Source: Bdellovibrio bacteriovorus HD100 (lineage in GTDB: Bacteria > Bdellovibrionota > Bdellovibrionia > Bdellovibrionales > Bdellovibrionaceae). Taken from it: DNA of 64,000 nt. Positions 1 through 9,047 of the stretch are shown here, piece after piece. Under the pieces are notes generated by a model. The model made no database searches, had not been told where the DNA came from, and saw only the letters and a list, made by a program, of their open reading frames with translations. The stretch covers positions 992,001 through 1,056,000 of the forward strand of contig NC_005363.1 of assembly GCF_000196175.1 (NCBI RefSeq), in the 5' to 3' direction. Each line of letters opens with the position of its first letter. Position 1 is the first letter of the stretch. Made by a program: the position numbers and the translations under genes.

Positions 1-1151
1 TCAGTCTGCGTCGCGCGGCTTCTTTGGAGCGTATAGAAGTGGCGGCTTTGGCAATGCGTTTGAAAATTCATGACGCCAGTGTGATCACTGAAGATGGCCG
101 TCGTGTATCCATTCGTGAGTTTCGCAACACGGCGGTGTTCGGTGTGGGTTCCCGCGCGGTCTCTGAAAATCTGAACCTGCGTTCTCGTATTGTGGCTATC
201 GATATTCTGGCTGAATCCTATGGTGGCTATGCGGATGTGCGCGTGACGGCTCTTTCCACGGACAGCCGTCCGCAACTGGTTCTGGGGAATCTGCCGCAAC
301 AGCCGGGTGGCAACGGCGGTCACAATGGTGGGCACAATGGCGGTGGCAATAATGGTGGTCATGGTGGTGGCAACTATGCGTGCTCTCGTCGTGCCGATGT
401 GACTCGCAGCCTGGAGCAACAGGATGTGGAAATGGATGCTTGGTCGCGCCGAAAGAATGCAGCCAGCTACAATTCCGTGGAATACAACATGGCCGACCGG
501 GAGCTGAAAGCAACAGCGGCCAGAATGGTTCAGATCGCAAAAAGCAATGAAGCCAAAGAAACCAAGATGGAAAAACTGGAGGTTTTGGGCGCCCTTTACT
601 TCCAGAAGATGAATCAGCAGTCGTACAACTCAACTCAGTACAATGCCTACTCTGAGGTGGGAAGAGCGATCTTCAGCGCCATGGAAAACGGTCTTAAACT
701 GGCGTTGGATTGTGACATCAGAACCACGGTTCAGTTGCTGGCTCGCGGGGATGAGTATGTAGGGAAAATGAACACTTATTCCTACAACTCGGTTCCGTAC
801 AACGCCTACAGCCGGATGGCTCAGCAGGTATATGCTGCGGCCCCGAACTTCTATGAGCAGGAAGTTCGTCGCTTGGACAAGACCTTCATGAAGATCGATG
901 AAGAGCTGGATGAAAACCATAGAAAGATGAATTCCTATTCATACAATTCTGTAGGGTATAATTCTTACGCCGCCATTATCCGTAAAGGTGTCGAATTGTC
1001 TCAAGGAAGCCTGCGCCGTCTGGTGCCTCATATGGGCAGCCTGCAGCGCTTTGATCTGGTGAAGCACTTTGACGGTCGCAAGAATGCGTACTCTTACAAT
1101 TCGCTTCTTTATAATCACTTTGCTGCGATGAAAGAGATCGCGGCTCGTTAA
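1..1151 (+). CDS. Secreted/surface repeat protein with five SYNSxxYN repeats (5' truncated)
   Basis: The frame is open from the window edge, so the true start lies upstream; a TTG at 24 is internal because the preceding codons still align with the C-terminal module of the next gene. The visible part begins with a beta-rich module of about 90 residues, followed by a Gly/Asn/His-rich linker and a short YACSRR motif. It ends with five copies of a K-(M/N)-N-x-x-SYNSxxYN motif spaced 51-53 residues apart (motifs near nt 465, 621, 780, 939 and 1092). The stretches between motifs look helical. The paralogous gene at 1257 shares the module and the YACSRR motif. Function unknown; a structural or surface role is inference. 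Confidence 0.85.
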   Translation, partial: SLRRAASLERIEVAALAMRLKIHDASVITEDGRRVSIREFRNTAVFGVGSRAVSENLNLRSRIVAIDILAESYGGYADVRVTALSTDSRPQLVLGNLPQQPGGNGGHNGGHNGGGNNGGHGGGNYACSRRADVTRSLEQQDVEMDAWSRRKNAASYNSVEYNMADRELKATAARMVQIAKSNEAKETKMEKLEVLGALYFQKMNQQSYNSTQYNAYSEVGRAIFSAMENGLKLALDCDIRTTVQLLARGDEYVGKMNTYSYNSVPYNAYSRMAQQVYAAAPNFYEQEVRRLDKTFMKIDEELDENHRKMNSYSYNSVGYNSYAAIIRKGVELSQGSLRRLVPHMGSLQRFDLVKHFDGRKNAYSYNSLLYNHFAAMKEIAAR

Positions 1152-1160
1152 AATGGTTTT

Positions 1161-1184
1161 AAGGGAATTTTGGTTCCCTTTTGA
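1161..1184 (+). terminator. Probable intrinsic terminator
   Basis: AAGGGAA (1161-1167) pairs with TTCCCTT (1174-1180) around a TTTTGG loop and runs into four Ts, 10 nt after the repeat-protein stop. The stem is short, so termination may be partial and the next gene could be co-transcribed. Confidence 0.5.
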
Positions 1185-1256
1185 CACTGGTTTTCTTGGC
1201 ACAAAGTTTGGATATAGGGTCAACGGATTCACTAATCAGTCTTTTAAGGAGACTTT

Positions 1257-2222
1257 ATGAAAAAGAACCTCGTTCTAGGATCAGTAATTGTCGCTTCCCT
1301 TGTACAATATACAAGCCCTGCATTTGCGAACAAGGAAGTTATCGGCGGTATCATTGGTGGTATCATCGGTGGCGGTATCGGTACGCAAATTGGTAAAGGG
1401 AACGGCAACAAAGCAGCTATCATCATCGGAGCTGTAGCTGGAACATTGATTGGCTCTAAAGTCGGCAAGGACTTGGATGAAGCTGATCGTCAGGCTCTGG
1501 CAGAAGCACAAAGACGTTCTTTGCAGGACAACCTGGGCAGCCGTCGCGACTGGGATGGTCGTCATTATGGTTCGCGCACTGGTGCACGTGGCAGCTTCAC
1601 TTCCACTCGTGAAGGTTACAACAACCGCACGGGCGAATACTGCCGTGAATACACCTCTATCATCTATATGCGTGACCGCACTGAAGAAACCCGCGGCTAT
1701 GCGTGCTCCCGCCGTGATGGATCCTGGTATGAAGTGAAAGAAACCGAAGTTCGTTTCAATGGTCGTGGTCATGGTGGCGGCCGTCACAATGAACCACCAG
1801 TAAGACCTTCCCAGCCGGTTCGCCCAACTCCTCCTCCAGCTCCGGGCGGTCAGTATGGTCACGGTTATGAAGGCACGGCTCAGATCAGCCAGATCACCCG
1901 CCGCACCGGTGGTGAGTGGTTCCGTGTGACCTTGCGCTACCCAATTGCCTTGGATCGTATCGAGATCCGTGGTTTGGCTGCAGGTGTTAAAATCCACGAC
2001 ACGACTGTTTACACTGAGTCCAACCGTCGCATCCAGGTTCGTGAACTGACCAACACGGGTACGGTTTATGCCGGTGACACAGCAATTTCCGAGAACTTGA
2101 ACCTGCGTGAGCGCGTTCAGGTCATCGACATCCGTGCTGAGTCCATGGGGGGCGTTGCCGACGTACTTGTGAAGGCGATTTCCAGTGAAGATCGTCCTTC
2201 CCTGACCGTCAGCCGTTACTAA
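1257..2222 (+). CDS. Secreted glycine-zipper protein with C-terminal beta-rich module
   Basis: It has a signal peptide (positive MKKN, hydrophobic core, AFA cleavage region near residue 24). Next comes a glycine zipper of GGIIGG type (about residues 28-65), as in 17-kDa surface antigen and SlyB-like outer-membrane proteins. A charged region follows, containing the YACSRR motif that is also in the upstream gene. After a Pro-rich linker comes a beta-rich C-terminal domain (about 215-321) clearly paralogous to the start of the preceding gene; both carry an SENLNLR segment. AAGGA lies 6 nt before the ATG. An envelope-associated protein is likely; its exact job is unknown. Confidence 0.85.
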   Translation: MKKNLVLGSVIVASLVQYTSPAFANKEVIGGIIGGIIGGGIGTQIGKGNGNKAAIIIGAVAGTLIGSKVGKDLDEADRQALAEAQRRSLQDNLGSRRDWDGRHYGSRTGARGSFTSTREGYNNRTGEYCREYTSIIYMRDRTEETRGYACSRRDGSWYEVKETEVRFNGRGHGGGRHNEPPVRPSQPVRPTPPPAPGGQYGHGYEGTAQISQITRRTGGEWFRVTLRYPIALDRIEIRGLAAGVKIHDTTVYTESNRRIQVRELTNTGTVYAGDTAISENLNLRERVQVIDIRAESMGGVADVLVKAISSEDRPSLTVSRY

Positions 2223-2280
2223 AAAACATCAGTGCCGCCCAAGGTGGCGCTGAGAGCGGAAATTTTAAGTAATTTTCACT

Positions 2281-2324
2281 AAAAGCCAGTCTATGACTAA
2301 CAGTGTCTAGACTGGCTTTTTAGT
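2281..2324 (+). terminator. Intrinsic terminator
   Basis: AAAAGCCAGTCTA (2281-2293) and TAGACTGGCTTTT (2308-2320) form a perfect 13-bp stem with a 14-nt loop and a short T tract. It separates the glycine-zipper gene from gapA. A smaller imperfect hairpin (about 2230-2252, CAGTGCCGCC/GGTGGCGCTG) lies just before it. Confidence 0.85.
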
Positions 2325-2369
2325 CTCCAAAAGCCGATATTGAGTGGGTTTAAAACAAGGAGCTCACTC

Positions 2370-3377
2370 ATGTCTAAGTTGCGTGTTGGTATCAACGGTT
2401 TTGGTCGTATTGGTCGTGTTCTTTTCCGCGCGGGTTTTGAAAAATTCGATATCGTCGGAATCAATTCCCTGGACAGCATCGAAGGTGATGCTCACTTGCT
2501 GAAATACGACTCTGCCCATGGCGTTTTCAATGCAGACGTTTCCACCGAAGGTCACAACCTGATCGTTAACGGTAAAAAAATCGCCGTTTCCAAAACTCGC
2601 AATCCAGCCGAAGTTCCTTGGAAGGACCTGGGCGTGGACCTTGTTCTTGAGTGCACAGGCGCATTCAAAAAACGTGAAGACTTCATGCAACACATCTCTG
2701 CTGGTGCGAAACGCGTTTTGGTTTCCGGCCCTGCTGAAAAAGGTGCTGACATCACAATGGTGTACGGTATCAACCACGAATCTTACGATCCATCCAAGCA
2801 CGTTGTTGTTTCCAACGCGTCCTGCACGACAAACTGCCTTGCGCCTTTGGCGAAAGTTCTGAACGACACCTTCGGTATCGAACACGGTACGATGATGACA
2901 GTTCACTCTTACACGAATGACCAAAAGATCCTGGACGCTCCTCACAGCGATTTGCGCCGTGCCCGTGCTGCGGCGGTCAGCATGATTCCGACAACAACCG
3001 GCGCTGCGAAAAACGTGGGCCTGGTGTTGCCAGAGCTGAAAGGTCTGATCGACGGTATCTCCGTGCGTGTTCCGACTCCGAACGTTTCTTTGGTGGATTT
3101 CACATTCACTGCGAAAAAAGACGTGACCCGTGAATCTGTGAACGAAGCTTTGATCAAAGCTTCCGAAGGCGCGATGAAAGGTGTTCTGGCAGTAGAACAC
3201 AATGAACTGGTCAGCGTTGACTTCAACGGCAACAAACATTCTTCCATCGTCGATCTGGCTACAACCATGGTTGTGGGCCCTCGCATGGTGAAAGTTCTTT
3301 CCTGGTACGACAATGAAACTGGCTTCTCCAACCGTATGGTGGACGTGGCCCTGCACATGCAGAAGAAAGGTCTTTAA
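2370..3377 (+). CDS. gapA: Glyceraldehyde-3-phosphate dehydrogenase
   Basis: NAD-dependent oxidation and phosphorylation of glyceraldehyde 3-phosphate in the cytoplasm. The 335-aa protein has the usual length, the Rossmann motif GFGRIGR (residues 9-15), the catalytic Cys152 in NASCTTNC and the activating His179. The frame is open from 2340, but the ATG at 2370 has AAGGAGC upstream and gives the canonical MSKLRVGINGFG start. It is first in a gapA-pgk-tpiA operon with only 3 nt to pgk. Confidence 0.98.
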   Translation: MSKLRVGINGFGRIGRVLFRAGFEKFDIVGINSLDSIEGDAHLLKYDSAHGVFNADVSTEGHNLIVNGKKIAVSKTRNPAEVPWKDLGVDLVLECTGAFKKREDFMQHISAGAKRVLVSGPAEKGADITMVYGINHESYDPSKHVVVSNASCTTNCLAPLAKVLNDTFGIEHGTMMTVHSYTNDQKILDAPHSDLRRARAAAVSMIPTTTGAAKNVGLVLPELKGLIDGISVRVPTPNVSLVDFTFTAKKDVTRESVNEALIKASEGAMKGVLAVEHNELVSVDFNGNKHSSIVDLATTMVVGPRMVKVLSWYDNETGFSNRMVDVALHMQKKGL

Positions 3378-3380
3378 TTC

Positions 3381-4586
3381 ATGGCTAACGGTCTTAAAGG
3401 CATCAAGACAGTTCGTGATTTCGAGTTGGCGGGAAAAGTTGTTTTCCTGCGCTTGGATTTGAACGTTCCAATGGAGAACGGCAAGATCACGGATGAAAAT
3501 CGCATCACGGCATCTTTGCCGACAATCAAGTATTGCATGGAGCAGGGAGCGAAGCTGGTAATGGCTTCTCACCTGGGCCGTCCAAAAACCAAAGACGACA
3601 CAGAGTTTTCTTTGGAGCCAGTGGCAAAACGCCTGCAGGACCTTTTGAATGCCGAAGTGATTCTGGTGGAAGAACCGGACTCTGACGCTCCAAAACACCT
3701 GCTTCCATCTTTGAAGCCTCATCAGCTGATCCTTCTTGAAAACGTGCGTTTTGAAGAAGGGGAGACGAAGGACTCTGTTGAGTTCGCGCAAAAGATCGCC
3801 AACTACAGCGACATTTACATCAATGACGCTTTCGGCGCTTCTCACCGCGCTCACGCGACCATTCACGCTTTGCCTTCAGTGATGAAGGACAAAGGTATCG
3901 GCTTCCTGATTGAAAAGGAAATCACGATGCTGGATTCCCTTCTGCAAAACCCAAAACGCCCGTACATCGCGGTGATGGGTGGCGCGAAGGTTTCTGACAA
4001 GATCGCGGTTATTGAACGCCTTATGGACGTTGTTGACGGTTTCATCGTGGGTGGCGCGATGGCGTACACTTTCCTGAAAGCTCAAGGCCTGCCAGTTGGT
4101 AAGTCTTTGGTTGAAAATGACAAATTGAAATACGCCAAAGAAATGATCGAGCGTATCGAAGCCCGCAACAAAACCATTTTGTTGCCGGTGGATCACGTGG
4201 CGACCAAAGGCATCACAGACACAGCGCACGCGCATGTGACCAATGATGTGGCGATTGCGGAAGACGAATTGGGTGTGGACATCGGTCCTAAATCCATCAA
4301 GAACTTCTCTGCGGCTTTGCGTGAAGCAGGCACTATTTTCTGGAACGGTCCTATGGGCATCTTTGAAAATCCGGCTTTTGCAAAAGGCACCTTCGGCGTG
4401 GCTCAGGCCATTGCTGACAGCGAAGCGATCAAAATCGTGGGTGGTGGTGATTCTGCAGCGGCAGCGGAAGCTTCCGGCTTTGCAGGTAAAATGACCCACA
4501 TCTCCACTGGTGGTGGCGCATCCTTGGAATACTTGCAGGGCGATAAATTGCCAGGACTTGAAATTTTAAGAACTCGCATCCGCTAA
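3381..4586 (+). CDS. pgk: Phosphoglycerate kinase
   Basis: Makes ATP from 1,3-bisphosphoglycerate. The 401-aa protein has all the family marks: RLDLNVP near the N-terminus, SHLGRP, NDAFG, GGAKVSDKI and the nucleotide-binding GGGDSAAA near the C-terminus. The start lies 3 nt after the gapA stop with AAAGG upstream, so the two are translationally adjacent. Downstream is a repeat element rather than a clean terminator, which may reduce read-through into tpiA. Confidence 0.98.
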   Translation: MANGLKGIKTVRDFELAGKVVFLRLDLNVPMENGKITDENRITASLPTIKYCMEQGAKLVMASHLGRPKTKDDTEFSLEPVAKRLQDLLNAEVILVEEPDSDAPKHLLPSLKPHQLILLENVRFEEGETKDSVEFAQKIANYSDIYINDAFGASHRAHATIHALPSVMKDKGIGFLIEKEITMLDSLLQNPKRPYIAVMGGAKVSDKIAVIERLMDVVDGFIVGGAMAYTFLKAQGLPVGKSLVENDKLKYAKEMIERIEARNKTILLPVDHVATKGITDTAHAHVTNDVAIAEDELGVDIGPKSIKNFSAALREAGTIFWNGPMGIFENPAFAKGTFGVAQAIADSEAIKIVGGGDSAAAAEASGFAGKMTHISTGGGASLEYLQGDKLPGLEILRTRIR

Positions 4587-4588
4587 GG

Positions 4589-4716
4589 ACGGCCGGTGAA
4601 AAGGGCCCATCTGACTGCGTTGTCAGCGGGCCTTCTCGCTCCGACGTGCTTGGAGCACGCCTGCGCTGCGAGGGCCCACCTCCGCCTTGCATCTGAACCC
4701 TTTTGACCAGCCTTAA
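4589..4716. repeat. Dispersed palindromic element, copy A
   Basis: This is non-coding sequence between pgk and tpiA. Its ends are imperfect inverted arms (GGCCGGTGAAAAGGG on the left, CCCTTTTGACCAGCC on the right), and inside is a large GC-rich hairpin with a GTGCT/AGCAC tip. The same architecture and near-identical end sequences recur after cmk (16683-16822), so this is a mobile or REP-like repeat family rather than a local operon hairpin. The tpiA ribosome binding site AAAGGA starts at its right edge. Confidence 0.7.
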
Positions 4717-4728
4717 AGGATAGACGTT

Positions 4729-5454
4729 ATGAAAAAGATTTTTGCTGCTAACTGGAAGCTTTTTAAATCTCCAAAAGAAACGCGTGAGTTTTTTGGTCAG
4801 TTCAAAGAACTGGCGGGGAAAGCAACGGGGGAAGTGGTCTTTTTCCCTTCAGCGATTTCTTTGGAAGCAGCCAGTGAATCTTTGAAAGGTACAAGCATCA
4901 AGTTTGGCGCTCAGAACTGTTACTTCCAGGCACAAGGGGCTTTCACGGGTGAAAACTCGGCTCAGGTGGTTAAAGATCTGGGGGGCAGCTATGTATTGAT
5001 CGGTCACAGCGAACGCCGTGCGATCTTTGGTGAAGGTGATGCGCTTGTGGCAGACAAAGTGGCTTTCGTTCAAGGTCTGGGCCTGACGCCGATGTTGTGC
5101 ATCGGTGAAACCCTGCAAGAACGCGAATCCGCGAAGACCTTCCGTGTTCTGGAAACTCAGCTAAATCTGGGTTTGGCGAAGGCCGACAAAACCAAGCCAG
5201 TGGTTGTTGCCTATGAGCCGGTTTGGGCGATCGGGACGGGGAAAGTGGCGACACCAGAGCAGGTGGCAGAAACTCACACAGACGTTTTCAATATTCTAAA
5301 AGCACTGGGTTTTGAAACGGCACCGATTCTTTATGGTGGCAGCGTAAAACCGGACAATGCCGCTGGTTTGATCAAACAACCGCATGTGAATGGTTTCCTG
5401 GTTGGGGGAGCTTCTTTGGAAGCAAAGTCCTTCAGCGAGATTGCTTCCGTTTAG
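4729..5454 (+). CDS. tpiA: Triosephosphate isomerase
   Basis: Interconverts dihydroxyacetone phosphate and glyceraldehyde 3-phosphate. Lys10 (AANWK), catalytic His93 (IGHSERR), catalytic Glu163 (AYEPVWAIGTGK) and the phosphate-binding YGGSV are all present. At 241 aa it is about ten residues shorter than most homologues, with no key residue lost. It is the third gene of the glycolytic operon, set off by the palindromic element, and converges with the gene ending at 5458 after only 3 nt. Confidence 0.98.
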   Translation: MKKIFAANWKLFKSPKETREFFGQFKELAGKATGEVVFFPSAISLEAASESLKGTSIKFGAQNCYFQAQGAFTGENSAQVVKDLGGSYVLIGHSERRAIFGEGDALVADKVAFVQGLGLTPMLCIGETLQERESAKTFRVLETQLNLGLAKADKTKPVVVAYEPVWAIGTGKVATPEQVAETHTDVFNILKALGFETAPILYGGSVKPDNAAGLIKQPHVNGFLVGGASLEAKSFSEIASV

Positions 5455-5457
5455 GAT

Positions 5458-5892
5458 TTAACCGTTGCCGTAGCGCTTTTGGCGCGCGGCGGATTTAACA
5501 GCGTCTTCGACCAGTTTGGCGTCAGACGGGGAAAGCTTCTTCAGTGATTCGAGGAAGCTTTTTTTATTTTTCTCATACAGTGGCAGCACGATTTCACCTG
5601 CGAACTGTGTCGGATCTTTTTTCAGCATTTCCACCGTCACACGCAGGATCTCGGCATCCAGTTCCGGTGTGGATTTTTTGACGGAGGCTTGCACCGCACT
5701 TTCCAGGGCTTCAAACACTTCATCCTGGGCTTTCATGTCGGCCTCAGTCAGTTTGGTGTTTTCATCCGCTGTTTTGACGGTTTCAAGTTTCAAGGCCTGC
5801 AGTTTTGACACTTCAGAAGTCACCGCATCAGCCGCCAGAACCGGGGCTGCGCAGAAGGAACAAACGATGGCAATAAGTGCTAATTTTCTCAT
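5458..5892 (-). CDS. Secreted helical protein, unknown function
   Basis: The 144-aa protein has a clear signal peptide (MRKLALIAIV through VLAAD). The mature part is Lys/Glu-rich and almost wholly predicted helix, with no cysteines and no recognised motif. The start has AGGAGAGC upstream. The neighbouring minus-strand gene ends only 13 nt before, so the two are probably one transcript (the CHAP-like gene first). A periplasmic location is inferred. Confidence 0.85.
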   Translation of the reverse strand: MRKLALIAIVCSFCAAPVLAADAVTSEVSKLQALKLETVKTADENTKLTEADMKAQDEVFEALESAVQASVKKSTPELDAEILRVTVEMLKKDPTQFAGEIVLPLYEKNKKSFLESLKKLSPSDAKLVEDAVKSAARQKRYGNG

Positions 5893-5905
5893 TGTGCTCT
5901 CCTTC

Positions 5906-7048
5906 TTACGGTTTGATCATCACGCCGATCATTCTGTATGGTTTTCCCTGTTTCGCGTAACGACGCGCTTTCGGGGAACTTAAGAATGAATTGTTCGAAT
6001 AGAAATCGCTGACAAAACCACCGTTGTCACCCCAGTCCGTTTTGATCTGAACGTCACCGGACTCTTTGGTGCCATTATGATAGACGATCACAGCGCCTTT
6101 TGGAACATCCGCAGGACTTTTGATCATGTCACGGTACTTTGGATTGTCCATCAGATTGATCATGCCCTGGGCTTTAAGGTCACGGACCGCATCGCGGGCA
6201 TGACCTCCTGGCGGATAACGATCAATCATGTCACCACCCATCAGGGCACGTTTGACATAGCGGTAACAGTAACTTGTAGAACGGGAGCGTTTGTTTCTCA
6301 TCCCATAGCGGATGGTGTTTTTGACTTCTTTGCCTTCAGAATAGCCCATGATCATTGGATCATTGGACCACTTTCCGGCCGCAGCGTTCTTGGGAATCGA
6401 CGTGCTTGAAGACCGGCTGACTTCTTTGCTGACGTCATCCAGGTTCTGCAGATTGCGTTGTGCAGTTTCACTGGGCTTGGTTGTGGAGCAGTCTTTACAA
6501 GTCGTGATAAAACCACCCTCGGTTTGACGAGGATCTTTGTTCTTGGCCAGGTTCGGATCCACTTCCGGCATCTGATTGGCTTTGACACTTTCTTTGGTCG
6601 GCAAAGTCGGGCGGGCTTCAGTTCCTTCCACCGGCAGACCTTCACCATCACGGATCGCACGGGACGTCAGCGCCACTTCAGGATCCTGCACCTCGGAACC
6701 GTCTTTGTCTTTAAAGGCCAACCATGGATCTTTCTGAGAGAAATAAACCCAGACTTCATCGCCTTCTTTGGTTTTGGTTTTACCGCCGCCCACTTTGGTG
6801 ATGCGGACTTTTACACCATAAGAACCGGTGCGCTTCAGTTTGCGGGTTTCCAAAACGGTGCCTTCAGAATCTTTGGGAACCACGGACACCAGGTTTTTGG
6901 CTTTGCCTCGGAAATCAACGGAGGAGCGGGCATTCAGGTCTCCAGAGAAGACCACATCCTGCAGCTCTTGAGGAATATCGGCCAGCGCTGAACTTCCGCT
7001 CAGAATCAGGGCTACAGTGATGCGCAGTGCTCGACTCAATAAATTCAA
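5906..7048 (-). CDS. Secreted CHAP/NlpC-like protein with N-terminal SH3-like region
   Basis: A 380-aa exported protein (signal peptide ending near SALADIP). The TTG start at 7048 is chosen because AGGAGT lies about 8 nt upstream and no ATG is available before the signal peptide. Residues 30-120 look like a bacterial SH3-type beta domain, followed by a low-complexity linker with a CxxC. The C-terminal part has SYCYRYVK followed by GDV and GFVSD blocks, the arrangement seen in CHAP/NlpC cysteine peptidases that act on peptidoglycan. The expected His after the Cys block is Asp in SGDVQI, so activity is uncertain. It is upstream of the helical secreted gene. Confidence 0.75.
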   Translation of the reverse strand: MNLLSRALRITVALILSGSSALADIPQELQDVVFSGDLNARSSVDFRGKAKNLVSVVPKDSEGTVLETRKLKRTGSYGVKVRITKVGGGKTKTKEGDEVWVYFSQKDPWLAFKDKDGSEVQDPEVALTSRAIRDGEGLPVEGTEARPTLPTKESVKANQMPEVDPNLAKNKDPRQTEGGFITTCKDCSTTKPSETAQRNLQNLDDVSKEVSRSSSTSIPKNAAAGKWSNDPMIMGYSEGKEVKNTIRYGMRNKRSRSTSYCYRYVKRALMGGDMIDRYPPGGHARDAVRDLKAQGMINLMDNPKYRDMIKSPADVPKGAVIVYHNGTKESGDVQIKTDWGDNGGFVSDFYSNNSFLSSPKARRYAKQGKPYRMIGVMIKP

Positions 7049-7353
7049 ATTGATACTCCTTAGGGGCTCTTCGGTCTTCTGTCCAAAAGGTGAAGCCCCG
7101 GCCCGGGAAACAAGTCGAAGGTCCGGTCTAAATCACAGATTGTTAATGAAAGTACGTTCTGGAGATGCATTCATGGTGTCTTACTCTGAGATACCTTTCT
7201 GATGGTGTGTGAAGATATTCAGAGCAAAGCTTCAATATTTGTACCGCGTATAAAGTGGGTGTGGAGGATCTGATAAGGGGTCCACTGTCAGGGTGGATGA
7301 AATCGTCCAGAAGATTTTCAGGGGCTGTTTCCCGATACGAAACAGGAAATAAA
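7049..7353. other. Intergenic region, no gene seen
   Basis: About 300 nt between the TTG start of the CHAP-like gene and the asnS terminator. It should carry the promoter of the minus-strand pair. I see a short perfect hairpin CTGTTTC/GAAACAG (7325-7331 and 7339-7345) and no convincing reading frame. Confidence 0.5.
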
Positions 7354-7378
7354 AAAGGGGATCTGATTGATCCCCTTT
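7354..7378 (-). terminator. Intrinsic terminator of asnS
   Basis: AAAGGGGATC (7354-7363) pairs with GATCCCCTTT (7369-7378) around a 5-nt loop. Read on the minus strand it is followed by a run of Ts and sits 8 nt beyond the asnS stop. Confidence 0.9.
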
Positions 7379-7386
7379 GAAAATTA

Positions 7387-8778
7387 CTAGAACAAAGCGT
7401 TCTTCGGTGTGCGCGGGAACGGGATCACATCGCGGATATTACCCATGCCGGTCACATACATCAACATGCGTTCAAAGCCCAGGCCGTATCCCGCGTGCGG
7501 GAAGGTGCCATAGCGGCGCAGATCCGTATAGAAGGAATACTCTTCCGGATGCAGACCCACTTGCTTCATGCGGGACTCCAGTTTCTCCAGATTGTCTTCA
7601 CGCTGCGATCCGCCGATGATTTCGCCAATGCCCGGAGCCAGCAAATCCATCGCACGAACGGTTTTGCCGTCTTCGTTCAGCTTCATATAGAAAGCCTTGA
7701 TGTCTTTCGGATAGTCGGTCACAAACACCGGCTTTTTGAAATGCTCTTCCGCCAGATAACGTTCGTGCTCAGACTGCATGTCGATGCCCCACTGAACCGG
7801 GTACTCGAATTTTTTGCCGCATTTTAGCAGAATGTCGATGGCTTCAGTGTAGGTCACACGTCCGAAATTGTTGTTCAGAACGTTGTTCAGTTTATCGAAC
7901 AGGCCTTTTTCGACAAACTGGTTGAAGAACTCCATTTCTTCCGGACATTGCTCCATCACGTAGCGGATGATGTATTTGATCATGTCTTCAGCCAGTTCCA
8001 TGTTCGCCGTCAGATCAGCAAAAGCGATCTCGGGTTCGATCATCCAGAACTCCGCCGCATGGCGGGAGGTGTTGGAGTTTTCCGCACGGAAAGTCGGACC
8101 GAACGTATAAATGTTACGGAAAGCCGCACAGAAAGTTTCACCGTTCAACTGACCCGATACAGTCAGGTTGGTCTCTTTGCCGAAGAAATCCTGGCTGGCA
8201 TCAATGCTGCCGTCTTCTTTGCGCGGAGGTTTGTCCAGTTTCAGAGTTGTCACACGGAACATCTCGCCCGCACCCTCGGCGTCAGAGCCGGTGATGATCG
8301 GAGTGTTCACATAGACAAAGTTCTGTTCGTTGAAGAACTTGTGAATCGCATAAGCCAAAACAGAGCGCACGCGGAAGACCGCGCTGAACGTGTTGGTGCG
8401 CGGGCGAAGATGCGCGATCTCGCGCAGGAATTCCATGCTGTGACGTTTGTTTTGCAGCGGGTATTCCAAATCGGCTTTTTGCACGATCTCGATTTTCGAA
8501 GCCATCACTTCAAAACTTTGACCGGCACCCTGGGATTTCACAACTTTGCCCGTGACCAGTACGGAGCTGGAGATGGAAAGAGCGGCAACGTCAGCAAAGT
8601 TTGCCAGATTATTATCAAACACCACCTGCACACCTTTAAAGAAGGTGCCGTCATTCAGTTCGATGAAGCCGAAATTCTTTTGGTCGCGGATTTTGCGAAC
8701 CCATCCGGAAAGATAGACTTCTTTGTCCAGATGCTTTTCTGTTTCTCTGAATAGCGATTTTACGAGTGTGGTTTTCAT
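7387..8778 (-). CDS. asnS: Asparaginyl-tRNA synthetase
   Basis: Charges tRNA-Asn with asparagine. The 463-aa protein matches the usual length. An N-terminal OB-fold anticodon-binding domain (about residues 17-110, [13 protein letters not shown]) precedes the class II catalytic core with motif 2 ([19 protein letters not shown]) and motif 3 ([15 protein letters not shown]). The frame continues upstream, but MKTTLVKS at 8778 has GAAAGGG before it and fits family starts. It has its own strong terminator. Confidence 0.97.
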   Translation of the reverse strand: MKTTLVKSLFRETEKHLDKEVYLSGWVRKIRDQKNFGFIELNDGTFFKGVQVVFDNNLANFADVAALSISSSVLVTGKVVKSQGAGQSFEVMASKIEIVQKADLEYPLQNKRHSMEFLREIAHLRPRTNTFSAVFRVRSVLAYAIHKFFNEQNFVYVNTPIITGSDAEGAGEMFRVTTLKLDKPPRKEDGSIDASQDFFGKETNLTVSGQLNGETFCAAFRNIYTFGPTFRAENSNTSRHAAEFWMIEPEIAFADLTANMELAEDMIKYIIRYVMEQCPEEMEFFNQFVEKGLFDKLNNVLNNNFGRVTYTEAIDILLKCGKKFEYPVQWGIDMQSEHERYLAEEHFKKPVFVTDYPKDIKAFYMKLNEDGKTVRAMDLLAPGIGEIIGGSQREDNLEKLESRMKQVGLHPEEYSFYTDLRRYGTFPHAGYGLGFERMLMYVTGMGNIRDVIPFPRTPKNALF

Positions 8779-9047
8779 AGGGACCCTTTCAACAGTCCGA
8801 TTAAAATATCGTTCTTTCGCATGCTTGTCTAACAGACGCGCGCAAAATCCCTTGGTGCCTTTGCAGTCCAGAATTGGGGCGACTTCGCGACACAGTCTCG
8901 GGATGCTTGGAAACGGCCTCAAATTGCGCATAACGCGAAAAGTCATTGGTCATTTTGTGACGTCATTTCAATAGCTTAAATTGAGACCGCCCCTTGCTGG
9001 GGTCCTGGTACGGGCCTAAGATGAATGAATCTTTCAAAGGAGCACGT

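Noticed and set aside
1196..1212. TTGGCAC-N5-TTTGGA resembling a sigma-54 promoter before the glycine-zipper gene
   Set aside because: The essential GC of the -12 element is GG here, so the match fails at a key base.
2364..3866. 500-codon open frame on the minus strand opposite gapA and pgk
   Set aside because: It is antisense to two unmistakable genes in a fixed codon register; strong codon bias commonly opens such frames. The translation shows no domain.
8958..8965. TGACGTCA palindrome, with TGTGA overlapping, as a possible CRP-type site
   Set aside because: Only half of the TGTGA-N6-TCACA pattern is present; an 8-bp palindrome alone is expected by chance.
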